Translations under genes and position numbers: made by a program | Notes under the pieces: model-generated | The model's input: only the letters and a program-made list of their open reading frames with translations | Told to the model about the DNA's origin: nothing | The model's database searches: none | Source: Leptopterna dolabrata | Lineage: Eukaryota; Arthropoda; Insecta; Hemiptera; Miridae | Assembly (NCBI GenBank): GCA_954871275.1 | Contig: OX940976.1 | Span: forward strand, 55,840,796-55,904,795 | Length of the DNA: 64,000 nucleotides | Reading direction: 5' to 3' | Shown: positions 11,117 to 21,330 of the stretch, piece by piece | Layout: each line of letters opens with the position of its first letter | Numbering within the stretch: the first letter of the stretch is position 1

Positions 11117-13607
11117 TTAAAATCGAGATGAATTCAGGATGCTCCGAAACGGATTTGCCTATTTAAAAAAAAGTTCAAAAATTCAAAAATTGAAAATTTT
11201 GGATCCATTGTATGTAATAGCTTCATTTTCTTTGAAAATTCGCTAATATCACAATGTTATTCATTAATACATAATATCTTTGCATTTATGGTCAATATCT
11301 ATGTCCAGGACTGGAACACCTCAAAAACCCTGCGTTTCACCGTGAGATTTGCATATTAGGACCGAAGGGATCCCACAACATTGTGGTCAATACCTCAGGT
11401 ATTGTTTTTGTCTGTAAATTTTTTCCCGGTTACGCAGCACGGCGCATGGATGTTTTTCGTTAACTGGAAGCTTGTCTTCGTTCTCATCTCTGTTGTGAAA
11501 GTTTCAGAGTGTGAATCCGAAATCCAACCAGACGGACATTGGGATTTGGAGAAAGAAGCTCTGGAAAACGACAGCATTGATTCTTCCGTCACCGATGTTG
11601 CTAGTAAGTTACATTCATGTTCCGATTTTTTTAGACTACCTATAATTTCCAGGTAGGAAAGTCAGAAAATAATACCTGCTGCTCCATCATCTAGTACTGA
11701 TAATAATCTAGTTGAATTACCACACAATCTCACCTCTCAAGAGAATAGTTCGTGGTTTAGGTTTGCCACTTTGTTACAGTTTCCGATGAAGTAGAACTGA
11801 GCCCTTCCACGCCATTTTATGCTTTTCCAGGTAGGTAGGTGCTGCTCACTTCTCCCTTTCAACACACTCGTGGTAATGACCATCTGTCTCATACAGTTTT
11901 TTACTTCCATGTTCCAGAAAATCATGGAATCTTGTTCAGAAGTGCTCAAAACGAGTTTATACGGTTTTCCACTTGATGTGGCTCCGTATGTATGTATGTT
12001 GGAATTTTAAATGGTCATAAATTCCTCAAAGTACAGTTTTTCTCATTTTCTTTTTGGATTTTGATCATGCTTATTGATTTTCGTCTCGATCGCATTCGAT
12101 TTGTCTAACTGACAGCAAAAAAATATGGCCAACATTTCCTAGGCTACTAGCTAAATGACGTTGGTGTGGTGTCAGAAGTGAAGTTTCTATGCAAGTATAT
12201 TATATTTCCATGGTCATATAAATATATTCTCATGATCGCCCGAGGCCGAAATGGGCAGCCGGTCTTGTCTTCCGCCAAACTTGTATCCATACTATTATGA
12301 AGAACATGGCAAGTATTGTGTGGCACTCTCCACACCGGAATTTTATTTTATGAAGGTCTTAGGAGCTGATAGGTACAAATGTGGATAGAGATTGTCTTAC
12401 AAATAGGTTGGGTCAAAGTTTTCATGGTTTTACTTGGTCTACACAACCATACATGGAGCGTATCTAATGGGCGGGAATAGTCGAATGGGTCAGAAAGTCG
12501 TTAGAGCACAATACGAGTTACCAACTTTGAAAGATGCCGAGCGAAATTTTCGAAGCTGGTACTAGCTATTTTTGACTAATTTGACCCACTTTTTTCTTTT
12601 CTACTAAAAATAATTCCAACTATTGTACAGTTTCCACGTCACGAGTTTGTATGACTACTACTGTTGGAATTTTTTTTTTTTTATACCTACCTATTTTGAC
12701 CTTTCTAACGTCTCATGTTTGATCCGCTTTTTGTTTCGAAAATTGCTTTGCATTACTAACATCTTAGCAAAATTTAGGGTTTTTAATCTCGTAGCCAAAG
12801 CCCGATGATGGTTTGGAAGGACACAAACATGATAAATGTCAAAATCAAAAGAATGTCAGGAAATGGGTCCAGAATACTCTGAAACGGATTTGCGTAGATT
12901 TTCCAGAAATTAACGTACTTACTTACTAAACGTTTTGGGCCCATTGAAATAGCGTGTTCTCTTCGAAAATTCGCTAATAACGAAATATTACTGGGTTCCT
13001 ATCACATAAGGTTCGAATATAACTTGTTGGATCATCAGGATGCAAACGTCGATAGCGTAGTAACGCTAACTTGAGGAATTTTAAATGAAGATATTTTCAA
13101 TTTTCAGGCTATACAGAACCGTTACCTTTCCTTATGAGAGGACAGACGATCATTCGGAATGAGCTGAATAGGATGGTCGAGCAGCTGTCGAACCCAATCT
13201 TGCACAAAACCTGCAAAACATCTCTGTTACAGTGAGTACCTACCCCGTTTCGAGTACTTGTCTCTTGGAGCTGAGTTGATCAATTCTATCTTGTTTCGAG
13301 TCCTCTAAGTTACCACATTCATCCAGCAACATTCTTAAGACTCATGGAAGTCACTCATTGTTCATAAATACTTATATTCTGTTTAAGGATCAAGCAAGCT
13401 CACGAAGATCTGTTCACCGACGTTTGTGTGTTCAGTGACGTGTCGCACATCCTATCCACTTGTCAGGTTCGGATAGACTCACGAAATTTTGTTCATGAAC
13501 TTTTCGACGCTCCTTTCGTTGAAGTCTGGGACGACGCGGTCGCTTACTTAACACGAAAACACAAACCAGTCTCTCCAGCAGTTCCTAATGCTCAGAACGG
13601 AGTGTAG
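340..13607 (+). CDS. Unidentified multi-exon protein, C-terminal part (ten exons)
   Basis: Ten exons join in one reading frame at GT..AG sites: 340-456, 750-853, 926-994, 3256-3376, 3535-3632, 3949-4080, 11309-11398, 11508-11603, 13108-13231 and 13388-13607, ending in TAG. The 5' exons lie outside the window. The visible 389 residues start with a Ser/Arg-rich, probably disordered stretch (RKSRSNSYTDSSTSGESS, then RLPTLSPIPSTSS). A basic segment (ALRESRRNVLKELEQ), an acidic linker (PEPEKLPEPDFS) and a block that looks conserved (DGVPVPLYMGVCLPLNIQS) follow. The last two exons look like a folded helical domain (RGQTIIRNELNRMVEQ, then IKQAHEDLFTDVCVFSDV). Codon phases match at all nine junctions, the main evidence that the gene is real. 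Exons 7 and 8 are short and the 72-bp second intron is small, so these are the least certain parts. I could not name the family. The 7.2-kb intron after exon 6 is occupied mostly by an antisense DIRS element. Confidence 0.65.
1774..1926. repeat. Minisatellite, about 22-bp unit, about 7 copies
   Basis: The unit is roughly GGTTTAATTATTTTGGGAAA. It repeats with small changes (Cs and Gs near the middle, one copy starting with AATAATT). It lies in an intron and directly precedes the R3 repeat. Confidence 0.8.
1930..2425 (+). repeat. R3 dispersed repeat, first copy
   Basis: The block starts near GGATGAGTTCGAAGATGAGC and ends at CGCTCTTATAGCCATG. It has several AT-rich lines built on gggtcaaaaat. 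The same block recurs inverted at 4120-4595, and its end recurs at 22718-22750. No coding capacity is seen. Confidence 0.65.
4120..4595 (-). repeat. R3 dispersed repeat, inverted second copy
   Basis: Read on the minus strand this matches 1930-2425 over most of its length with perhaps a quarter of bases differing, judged by eye. The two copies flank exons 4 to 6 of the unidentified gene as an inverted pair. Confidence 0.65.
4734..4936 (+). repeat. DIRS-1 inverted terminal repeat (3' end of element)
   Basis: From about 4790 to 4936 this is the reverse complement of 9846-10008, sharing stretches such as AGAGATTGTTTACTGG and CACTCCTTCATGACGCCATT. The outer 55 bp (4734-4789) have no partner in the other terminus but do have one in the internal complementary region. 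Confidence 0.9.
5017..5125. repeat. DIRS-1 internal complementary region
   Basis: Positions 5017-5083 are the reverse complement of the left terminus (4739-4805). Positions 5084-5125 are the reverse complement of the right terminus. The two pieces meet near AATTGTACAATTAT. In the DIRS replication model this region templates closure of the circular intermediate. Confidence 0.88.
5735..6586 (-). pseudogene. DIRS-1 tyrosine recombinase, frameshifted near the C-terminus
   Basis: The 283-codon frame starts four bases inside the end of the RT frame. It aligns with the recombinase of DIRS-2 throughout its first 240 residues (LKQYASSYNLWMNFC, NTHRSALALL, RPPAAKYTSTWDPQ). The first catalytic arginine is visible at about residue 148 in SGQRMQKI. 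The HxxR box and the catalytic tyrosine are not in this frame. They lie in another frame at 5812-5832 and about 5710-5724, so an indel near 5840-5865 has separated them. The protein as encoded would lack its active site. The domain normally integrates the circular DNA copy. Confidence 0.85.
6583..8442 (-). CDS. DIRS-1 reverse transcriptase / RNase H / Dam-like polyprotein
   Basis: The 619-codon frame is intact. Reverse transcriptase motifs are VDLKDAYY near residue 128, LPMGLASAP at 161-169 and the catalytic YLDD at 193-196. RNase H follows at about 353-470, with acidic residues in FSDASDTGWG, INEKELLAVKYAL, LRVDNGTAVAVL and NTKDNVEADAESRR. After it come DLFASDD and YAFPPFSLL, the region described in DIRS elements as a Dam-type methyltransferase-like domain. 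I see no clear catalytic tetrad, so that function is unproven here. The order RT, RNase H, Dam-like, recombinase matches the DIRS group rather than Ngaro. Overlap with the recombinase start suggests coupled translation. Confidence 0.9.
   Translation of the reverse strand: MALFADRWLSTPASQPVLNWVNGYRIPFSVIPPLREGVTVRIGSPMYDMDAMHTKIQELLWLGAISEISGHANVFLSPIFLVPKPNGSSRFILNLKKLNEYVVVNHFKLEDYRSVLHLLEPNMYGASVDLKDAYYLIPIVPEDRKFLAFKFRDTFYCMNALPMGLASAPFCFHKVLRPVMAMLRERNITIINYLDDCLLLAPTHNECVRALNSTTRLLTSLGFVINEEKSVLETSQNFFLGFLFDSVNMTIGLPVNRKHKVLSMIKSKLQTPEGTIRNLASLIGTLIARMPAIPYSQLYIRSLERDRYLALLNHNDNYNGPCSISNQSRDDLLWWTVAFEKPPSKVRSDTYDYVIFSDASDTGWGAAWSSERSCGWWKEHEKGLHINEKELLAVKYALEVFARNWRGRSILLRVDNGTAVAVLNKFGSVRFPHLYAAARAIWLFCESRGLWIKASYINTKDNVEADAESRRKLSSGECGLSPQYFQTIVQTFGMAEVDLFASDDLHQCSQFFSWQPQAGAAGVDAFTFCWKKYFFYAFPPFSLLSRVLQKVREDRAVGIFVAPLWPTQPWFSVFINLASSRILYLGPDETLLFSPYSSMRHPSSPHLRLMVAILSGEAS
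8466..9700 (-). pseudogene. DIRS-1 gag-like ORF, split by a frameshift
   Basis: Two frames, 9188-9700 and 8466-9191, overlap by four bases. The first (170 codons) is rich in Ser, Arg and Asp. The second (241 codons) contains IHPSIVSTWE and PSLAPPKLDE, which match IHPSIAGRWE and PALAPPKMNP in the DIRS-2 gag, where the corresponding region is continuous. This shows that a single gag was broken near 9200-9240. No zinc knuckle is seen; the C-terminus is basic and Gln/Asn/Gly-rich. Gag would package the element RNA. Confidence 0.75.
9846..10008 (-). repeat. DIRS-1 inverted terminal repeat (5' end of element)
   Basis: This is the reverse complement of about 4790-4936. The terminal bases (TGTCATATAAT) are matched in the internal complementary region. 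Unique sequence (ccacctacttgcggg) follows immediately. Confidence 0.88.
10009..11308 (+). other. Intron remainder between DIRS-1 and exon 7
   Basis: Non-coding sequence, less AT-rich than its surroundings at 10340-10960. A 115-codon open frame at 10619-10966 has no recognisable domain and is probably chance. A (TA)n run closes the block. The composition may reflect an older retrotransposon, but I found no terminal repeats. Confidence 0.4.
11074..11113. repeat. (TA)n microsatellite
   Basis: About twenty uninterrupted TA units lie within the intron before exon 7 of the unidentified gene. Confidence 0.95.
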
Positions 13608-14471
13608 TGATGGTGTGCGTTCAAGGAAATCCATCATCCAACTGCAGACACTGAACTTGGCTCTGTAAAATACCTTTATCTCTTATGTAAATGGACTGGA
13701 GATTGGGTTGAGTGACGCTCACTCGAATTTTACTATTGAATTGTCAAATAAGCTGTACAGCAAATGGATGTGGGCAATTTGATGAGCTGTAGGTACCTGT
13801 AAAAACTGATTCGATTGTGAGTATTCTAAGATGTTATTATTTATTGCTTCTCATAGCGTCATAGCATTCTGGGTCCGAGAACTTCACTAGTGATGAGTCT
13901 TGGTTTCTGAACGATATTGAATTTGGGAGGCTGCTCTTTCCTGCAACGAATTATGAAAATATTTGTGTTCAAGAGCAAGGATGCCAACCTGAACACCTAG
14001 TTAGAGAGTTGTGAAATACCCACCCTGCACTTCAGTCACAGATTATTGCTCTGTAAGAATCTACTCACAATTAGCTTTGGTGTCTTAACATGGTAATTTC
14101 TTTGTTGACGTCTCATAGTACCTTCCGTTCAGTCGAAATGTTTGATATTCAGCCATTTTGTCAATGTCACCTAATTTATCGCCAAATTTCTTCCGCAAGG
14201 TGATTGCGAATGATGTAATTGCGTGATAAGAGGAAGGTAGCTTATCGTCTTGGAAACTGCAGATTACACCACCATCCCATGGATTCATAATCAATACAGA
14301 TTACTTGGAGTACACATGATATTATTTTTGGTAACCATTCTATGTAAGCGGATGAGGCTTCACTATGTAGGTACTTACTTGGTACTATGCAAGAACTCCA
14401 TGTCAAAATGATAATCGAAACTTACGGAAGAGCTTTATTTACAATAAACGTTCAGCATGTGGAGTTGTTCT
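13608..14471. other. Convergent intergenic gap
   Basis: This region lies between the stop of the plus-strand gene and the stop of the minus-strand RBIS-like gene, so the genes converge. No credible coding sequence is seen. A 69-codon minus frame at 14085-14294 has no recognisable domain. Confidence 0.45.
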
Positions 14472-17400
14472 TTATTTACAATTCCAGCTTTCCAACTTAT
14501 CAAGGGCATCTGCTTCGTTTTTCTGCGTCTGATTATACTCATCAACAGCAGCCTGGAACAGTTTTTCATCCTTACTGCCCTTCTTTGTATGAGTATTTTC
14601 TGCTTTTTCTTTTGGAGTCTGCCTCACTACATCTTCCAGTACAGACAACTGCTCGTTGGTCGATTTCACTTTGTCGGAAACAACTGCTTTCAGCTGAAAA
14701 TTAACAGGCAGATACACCAAGTACCAGTTAAAAACTGTTTTATAAACTGATAAGACGGAATCCCGACAAAGTAATAGGCAGGCGTAAGTTGTTTACACAA
14801 TCTCTCTCTCTTATGTCACAACTTCCCATAAATTTTTCAGTAGGTAAATTCCAGTGGTGAACTAATTTTCCAATAAAAACAAGAAAAAAGAAAAGCTACT
14901 CGTAAAACATTGACAAAATCTGATTTAAGGAATTTATAATACATTTACTGAACATTTTACAGATTTTTGTAATTCTCGAAAGGGAAAGTATGTACTGATG
15001 AAAAAACGCTGCTAAGTCCTTGTCACATGGGTTTATTATTCTATTGGACATACCTACAGAAATGTCGGCTGTTTAATTATTGTTTCTTTCATGGGAAAAA
15101 CATGGACACAAGCTCATGTTCACTGAACCTCAAAAAATCAATGTTTTTTTCACCCATAACCAGGGGCCACTGCCCAGACACCCAAAAACACCTGAAACTG
15201 GCAGGGAGGTCCTGGGACCTAGTGTTCCCATGGAAACTGAGAAAAGTGGCCAGTCTGCCCATGCTCAGTCGAGTAAAAATGTTGCTCGCCATGCCCACTT
15301 AGGGCCCAGTCTCCAGAATCTGACTTCCACACCAAAATCGTTCCTGTTCACAATCGATTCGATTCAATTTGTCGACTCGATAAGAGATGTTTCTTCGTCT
15401 TCTGATTTGTTTTTGTTGTCTCATGAATCACATTCCTTTCTCTGTTGAGTTTGTCAGTTTTGTCAAATTTTGTGTATTTTGCGTTCGGCCCGGTTCCGAT
15501 GACGGAGTTGTATTTGTGGTACATAGGTGCATTTTGTCCTGTTTACTGCTTGTGGTTTGTGGTCGTAACAAACAGATAACTACCTAGCTTCTCCATTCAA
15601 GTACCGGCCTACGGGTCATTGTATTGTTGTAGGTACTTTAGTTTATATTTTTGTGACACATGAATTCGGTGGCTAATATGCAGTGGAAATTGCCAACGTT
15701 TTCGTACGATTAAAATAGATAAGCTTTGCTGAATATCAGTAAATAAGGGAGGGGTGTTGTTGCCTTGGGGTATTTTGTAGATAAATCTGTTGGAACTTCA
15801 ATTCGGTCTCCTCGCCCTAAAAAACATGGAAAACAAACCTCACAATATGGAATATGGATCGAAAACACAAAAAAAAAACCATTTTGGTTTATTATTCTGT
15901 GAATAATACAGTAGCAGTGCGTGGGGTCTAAAAACGATGGGGCACCAGACCATAATACAAAACCAACAGATATGTCTACAAAATACCCCAAGGCCCTTTC
16001 CTTATTTACCGAAATTACTGATATTCCGTTATTTACTGATAGAAGTGATATTCAGCAAAGCTTATCGCTTTTAATCAACACTCTATCGTCGTACGAAAAC
16101 GTCGGCAATTTCTACTGCAAATTAGCCACTGAGTTCATGTGTTACAAAAATATAGTAAACTAAAATACAGCAAAACAATGACCAGTCGGCTGGTACTTAC
16201 CTGAATCTTGAATGGAGAAGCTAGGTATTGACCAGAAGCTAGGTAGTTATATGTGTGTTGGTGCCGATCAATCCACAAACAGCAAACAGGACAAAACGCA
16301 CGTAGGTACAACAAATACAAATCTGTCATCGGTACCGGACTGAACACAAAACGCGCAAAATTTGACGCAAAAAAAAACTGACAGAAAGCGAATGCGATAA
16401 CTAATCAGAAAACAGATAACTGACAGAGGAAAACAAATCAGAAGAAGCATCTCGTACCGAGATGACAAATTGAATCAAAGGGATCGAATCGATTGTGAAA
16501 TGAACAATTTTGGGTTGAAATCAGATCCTGGGGCAGTGGCCCAAAGTAGGCGTCGCAAACAACATTTTTACTTGAGCATGCGTGGATGGGCCACTTTTCT
16601 CGGTTGCCATGGCGACACCGGGTCCCAGAACCTGCCAGTTTCAGGAGCCTAGGTTTCAATTTCGATTGCACAACATCGATTGCTGTCAATATATTCTGAT
16701 AACATGCTCTGTCTGTGCAGCTACAGGCAGCCAACATGACTGAACCACATATTGAATATACGTAGCCCATAGAACTCTGTCGAGTTGCTGTTGAACTTTG
16801 TGTACATTTTACGGAGAGAAATTCAAATGCCAACTGAAGACATGGTTGAGTTTTTTTAACTCTTGGTGTTTCTGGGTGCCAGGGCAGTGGCCCAAGTGGC
16901 CTTATGGACGCAACGCCCCTGGAATAAGTATTCGTTCAGATCAAAATTTTTATAACCCCCTCATAATTTTTTCTAATACGTTTCAAGGTGCGCAGATTCC
17001 AAAAATGCGATTTCCGTCTGCCATATCATCCATATTTACTTTATTTTCGATCCAAAAAATTCGTTATTTCGCACGAATTCTCCATTTGGCCCTAGCTGTG
17101 TCCCGAAACTTTGCACCCCGATCGTAATGTAGGTACCCAAGGGTGTTATGGGTGAAAAATGGTTGTGAAAATAGGGTTTTTTGGTGTTCTAGTAACATGA
17201 GCTTGTGAGATATCGTTTTCCGTGTTTTTTAGGACGAGAAGCCCAAATATGAAGTCGACTGACCAAAGAGTGGAAAATTGAGGTTCTAACGAAGTTTCAG
17301 CCTTAAATTTACGTTAAATTTTGGTCTAAAATAGTCGTTCTTCCGCACACAGTTTGGGTCCTACCTGTGCTCCGAAGCTCGGCCGCCCAATCATAATACA

Positions 17401-18439
17401 CTCAGGGGTGTTATGGGTGGAAAAATCGGTGTAGAAAATAGGGGTTTTTGAGGTTTTAGTGAACATGACCTTATGAGGTATCGTTTTCCATGGTTTAGTA
17501 AAAAACCTGGGAAATTGTCTGAAATCATAAATTTGTATAATAACGCTAGAAGAATATCAACCGGTGAATCAAGAAAACTAATTGGCACTATTAATGATCA
17601 AAGATAATTTGTAAAAAAAATAGGAGCCTACCTAATTTGTGTTTTTGGGGGCCAAAGTTGGTGGAAACCATCATAAATAGCTATTTCAATTACTGCACAT
17701 GAAAAAAACAATAAATGAACAGCCAACATTTCTGTAGGTAAATCCAATAGAATAATAAACCCATGTGAAAAGGACTTCGCTGCGTTTTGGAATCTACGCG
17801 CCTTGAAACGTAAAAGAAAAAATTTTGAGGGGATATTTAAAAAAAAAATTGGCTAAACGAATACATAGGTGTGTTATTCACATAATAATAAACAAAAACT
17901 ACTACCTAAACAATAAACCTACAGAATCTGCTTGGACAAATTGAACAGCCAAAATGATCGTTCAGTAAGATAAGGTCTGCTTAGCAGAGAAAACTAGCAC
18001 GTTTACCTGTCACTTAGTTCATTATTGACAATAATGAACCGTTGGAATCGAGCTTGGGGGAAAATATTAACCCCTCTCAAAATTTTATGGTTTGTTTTTC
18101 AAAGAAGATGTACGCCGTAGGTACTTCGTTGTTTCCTCAGTTTCTATGAAACAAAATCAATGAAATTCGGTTTGTTAGTCTCACTTGGGGTCCGCAAAGC
18201 TCTGCGTTACTTTCAATCCTCTCTAAGGGGTAAAAAATTAGGGGTTGAACGAGGATAGTTGACCTCCTCGTAAGTTGAGAAAACCTGTAAAGAATCAGTA
18301 GGTAGGTAGTAGCATGTTTTTCCTTGTGCATACTCACTTGTTTTAAATGACCAGTATATTGTTTCGCTTTCGCTTTCATCTTGATGCTTCGGACATGATC
18401 AACCTTGAAAGGGTTCTTCTTTTTTTGCTGTTTCTTCAT
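14472..18439 (-). CDS. RBIS: RBIS-like ribosome biogenesis factor, two coding exons
   Basis: Coding exons are 18338-18439 (34 codons from ATG, donor GTGAGT) and 14472-14693 (acceptor TTTTCAG, ends in TAA); both join in phase 0 to give 107 residues. The start is very basic (MKKQQKKKNPFKVDHV, then IKMKAKAKQYTGHLKQ), followed by helical segments (VKSTNEQLSVLEDVV) and a C-terminal VDEYNQTQKNEADALDKL. Size, basic N-terminus, spaced KAK motif and late VDE helix resemble animal RBIS (about 100 residues), a nucleolar protein of large-subunit assembly. The match is by pattern only. An upstream 5'UTR exon is likely, because a TTTTTCAG acceptor precedes the ATG at about 18461. AATAAA overlaps the stop. 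The 3.6-kb intron is filled by repeats. Confidence 0.55.
15012..15110 (+). repeat. R2 repeat, terminal fragment
   Basis: This starts at the R2 end signature (gtccttgtcacatgggttta, then a poly-pyrimidine line) and matches 47945-48030. It pairs in inverted orientation with 17690-17790. Confidence 0.7.
15190..16655. repeat. Large foldback (inverted repeat), arms about 0.7 kb
   Basis: The left arm (about 15190-15860) and right arm (about 15950-16655) are reverse complements with mismatches. Examples are CACCTGAAACTGGCAGG against CCTGCCAGTTTCAGGAG, TGAGAAAAGTGGCC against GGCCACTTTTCTCGG, and AAATACCCCAAGGCCC against TTGCCTTGGGGTATTTT. The centre is near 15900. The structure lies inside the RBIS-like intron and would fold into a long hairpin if transcribed. 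Confidence 0.8.
16840..17885 (-). repeat. R2 repeat with a partial internal duplication
   Basis: Minus-strand copy of R2, ending at the signature near 17690-17790. A block around GGTGTTATGGGTG, continuing through atcgttttcc, occurs twice, at about 17110-17230 and 17385-17500. A partial tandem duplication is therefore present. Confidence 0.65.
18022..18255 (+). repeat. R1 repeat, 5' part
   Basis: The copy opens with the R1 end (ttgacaataatgaacc, then ttggaatcgagc) and stops after gggttgaa. It lies in the RBIS-like intron, about 80 bp from the donor of its first coding exon. Confidence 0.7.
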
Positions 18440-18489
18440 GTTGGATAGTTGTGGTAGTGCTGAAAAATGAATCATTCAGAGAATGGTTA

Positions 18490-19222
18490 CTTAGGTTCAA
18501 GTACAAAAATCGAGCATGGAAACTCCCCACCCCTCAAAATTTGATGGTTTCCGTTTCAAGGTACGCAGAATCCGAAAACGGAATAAAAATAAATAAATAA
18601 ACAATCTGACCGTCCGCCGTACTTCGGCACTTTCCTTCGTTACCATGAACGAAAATTAATGAAATTTGGTTTGTGGGCCCCATTTGAAATTTCCAGGGCG
18701 CCGTTATCTCGATTTTTTTACGTTTTTAAATTGACCTCGAACTTCCGAATTTTTTTGAGACCACGCGGAGCATTGTAAATCCAGCCGTTCGTCCACAGTA
18801 AGGCCATGAAGTGTGCACCGAAAAAGGTTCGGCAACATGGTTGTGCATGAAACGGTATACATTCAGCGCAGGTACCAGCTCGGGAACACCTGATTATATC
18901 CACGCATGGCTGTATGAAAAATCGAGTTGGTTGCTCCGTGATGTTTTTCATTTGAATTATTTTGGATCTAGTTGATAGGTACCTACTTATTTAACTTATA
19001 CAAACATTATGCTTCACGAATAACAACAAATATACATAATTCTTGAACCCACGCACATTTATGAGAGATAATTGCCCGGCCAACTCCAGCACTCGATTGT
19101 ATGACCTTGTACGACAGTGCTTTCCTTGAGGCAGCACGAGCCCCTATGTACTGAAAGTGATCTACACAGAAGGAGTATCTACACAGGTAAATAATAAACC
19201 GCTGTGTAGTAATTTGCAGCGT
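18490..19222 (+). repeat. R1 repeat copy
   Basis: It carries the R1 body in order: ctcaaaatttgatggtttcc, a Cys/Gly-like gccgta-rich stretch, cagccgttcgtccacag, then the ending taataaaccgctgtg and ttgcagcg. Short open frames inside are repeat-derived and not genes. Confidence 0.75.
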
Positions 19223-20540
19223 ATTCCCGCAAAACCAAGCGGATTTCAGAGCTGAAAATTGGGATACAGGGGTTTTTGAGGGTGCTGATCCGATTCTGAG
19301 TCAAAAGCAGCAAATTCCGAATTGAAGTTGATATCATTCGTCATACGAGTAGAACTGAGAAATTCATATGACCAACTTACTATAAGGAAGAGATGGATGG
19401 AGAACTGCTGCCAACAGATCTTCGGATTGATTACTTAAGGAGAAGGGAGGGATGCGTTGCGATTGGGCACTAGATATGGAATCCACCGGCATTACCTCCC
19501 TTCATTAATCCGGTTCCCTCAACCAGATTAATGTTTTGCTTGGGTAAGCTGAACGCAAGGCGTGGTGCCCCACGTTTGACAGGGGTGGTGATGAAAACGC
19601 TCTTTCGTGTGTTGTCTTATGCTTCTATGGTGAGTTTTGACTACTTCATGTCATTTCTTTTTCTCATTTCTAAGCACTACCTGACTACCCTTTCATCCCG
19701 TCACCAAGGTGACCAAATTTACTTATTTTCTCCATACCCTTGGCACTACAGCTCGTGAACGGTCCTGCCCTCCCGATGATTTTGAAATGGTTGTTTTCAA
19801 GGGCATAGGTTGTAAGCCCATCGCCCAACCTGTGGGAGGAGTGCTTCCTTCAGCACCGATGATCAATCATACGAAAGGAGGGAAGAGGAGAACTAACTTC
19901 TTTTAATACTAATGTATTGACTGGGAAGGCCCATGAAATTGATAGACAATGATATTATAATGAGTCACTTAAAGGTATTATTACTATAATAGGTATGGTA
20001 CAATATACCAGATACACGATGTACTTTATACTTTAATACCACTTGTCGCACCTGTCCCATAAAGATCATTCAAGAATTCTTTCAACGAGCAGATGGCTAC
20101 AATACCTAACACCTTTAAGTCAGATTTCAGAAGGAAACGCGAAACAAGATCCAAAAGCAATTTTTCATTAGATTAATGTTTGGCAAAAATGAAATAACGC
20201 CCCTTTGAAAAATAATAATAATAAGGCCACTTGAAAAACTAATGTTTTAAAACGCTTAAAATCTAGACTACATCTCAAAAATTTTTATATCAAATGTAAA
20301 GAAAATAAAGCATATAATATTACTGCAGACAAACATAGAAAATTTTAGGATATCTTTTCAATTTATTGCTCCTCGCCTCTACAATAAGTTTGTTCATAGA
20401 CCATCTGACGGTTATCTGACTGTCAGAAAGGTGTTTGGCCTGATTCTCGGACTGTATAGTATCCATGGCAGGCTGTCTGCCGTGTTTTCCTGACTATCCT
20501 ACACCAGTTTTCTGATCGTCATTTCAGGACAAGGAAGATA
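19223..20540. other. Non-coding interval
   Basis: No gene, RNA gene or repeat structure that I can support. The open frames at 19531-19758 and 19709-19906 lack recognisable domains. Confidence 0.4.
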
Positions 20541-20796
20541 ATAGAGTTTTTGTACTTCCAGTCATCTTTACACGTTGAACCATGGAAAACGTGATACAGG
20601 AATACTGACCAATGAGCTTCAAGCATTCTCTTCGTGTAAAAGGGAAGAGTTACTTCTTCATGTACACGGAAAGAACTATGTGTATATGTGTAAAGAATGC
20701 TTGAAGCTCATTGGTCTTCCCGTATCACCATGGAGTATGTATCAGTCCCACAGTTGAACGTGTAAAAATGACGGGAAGTACAAAAACTGTCTATTA
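20541..20796. repeat. Short foldback element
   Basis: The left arm (20541-20632) and right arm (20693-20796) are reverse complements over most of their length: GAGCTTCAAGCATTCT pairs with AGAATGCTTGAAGCTC, and outer GTTTTTGTACTTCC pairs with GGAAGTACAAAAAC. The loop is about 60 bp. Confidence 0.8.
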
Positions 20797-21330
20797 GCTT
20801 TGTTCACACAAGCTTTTCCTGATGGTTAACTGACTCCTAAAAAAACCATAAGAAACTATCCATGACCAATACCATCTCGATTAGTGTTGAGAAAAGTACT
20901 TGACTTTGATAATGGTTGGGAATCGAGAAGGCACTGTCGGTTTCTCGTTCGCCATATCTTCTGTGTACTGCAACACTTCTGTGTTGCACAGAATGACTGC
21001 TGATGGCTGTCACCTGAGGGTGCAGAGTGACAGTGCTGAAGGCAAAGAAAAGAGACAAGTGTTGAGAGCTGAGTTACATCGCTGAAGGCGGGCAGACTTC
21101 ATTCTAAGATCGAGACATATACAAAAATTTATGTGTGGATCAGAAGACTAGCATTAGATGGACAGGAAAACACTGCGAGAAGCCGGTCATGGATACTAAA
21201 GAGTCTGGGAAGCACTGCGAACGGCCAAAGCCTTTGCCGAAATAGGCTGCAACTAGTCCCAGCCCGATTAAGCGCACCCAGCGCACCAAATTTTCAAAAC
21301 TGCAGTCCAAAATCCAGAAAAATTTAATAT

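Noticed and set aside
14085..14294. 69-codon minus frame after the RBIS-like gene
   Set aside because: No domain, no acceptor or donor that would connect it in phase to a neighbour.
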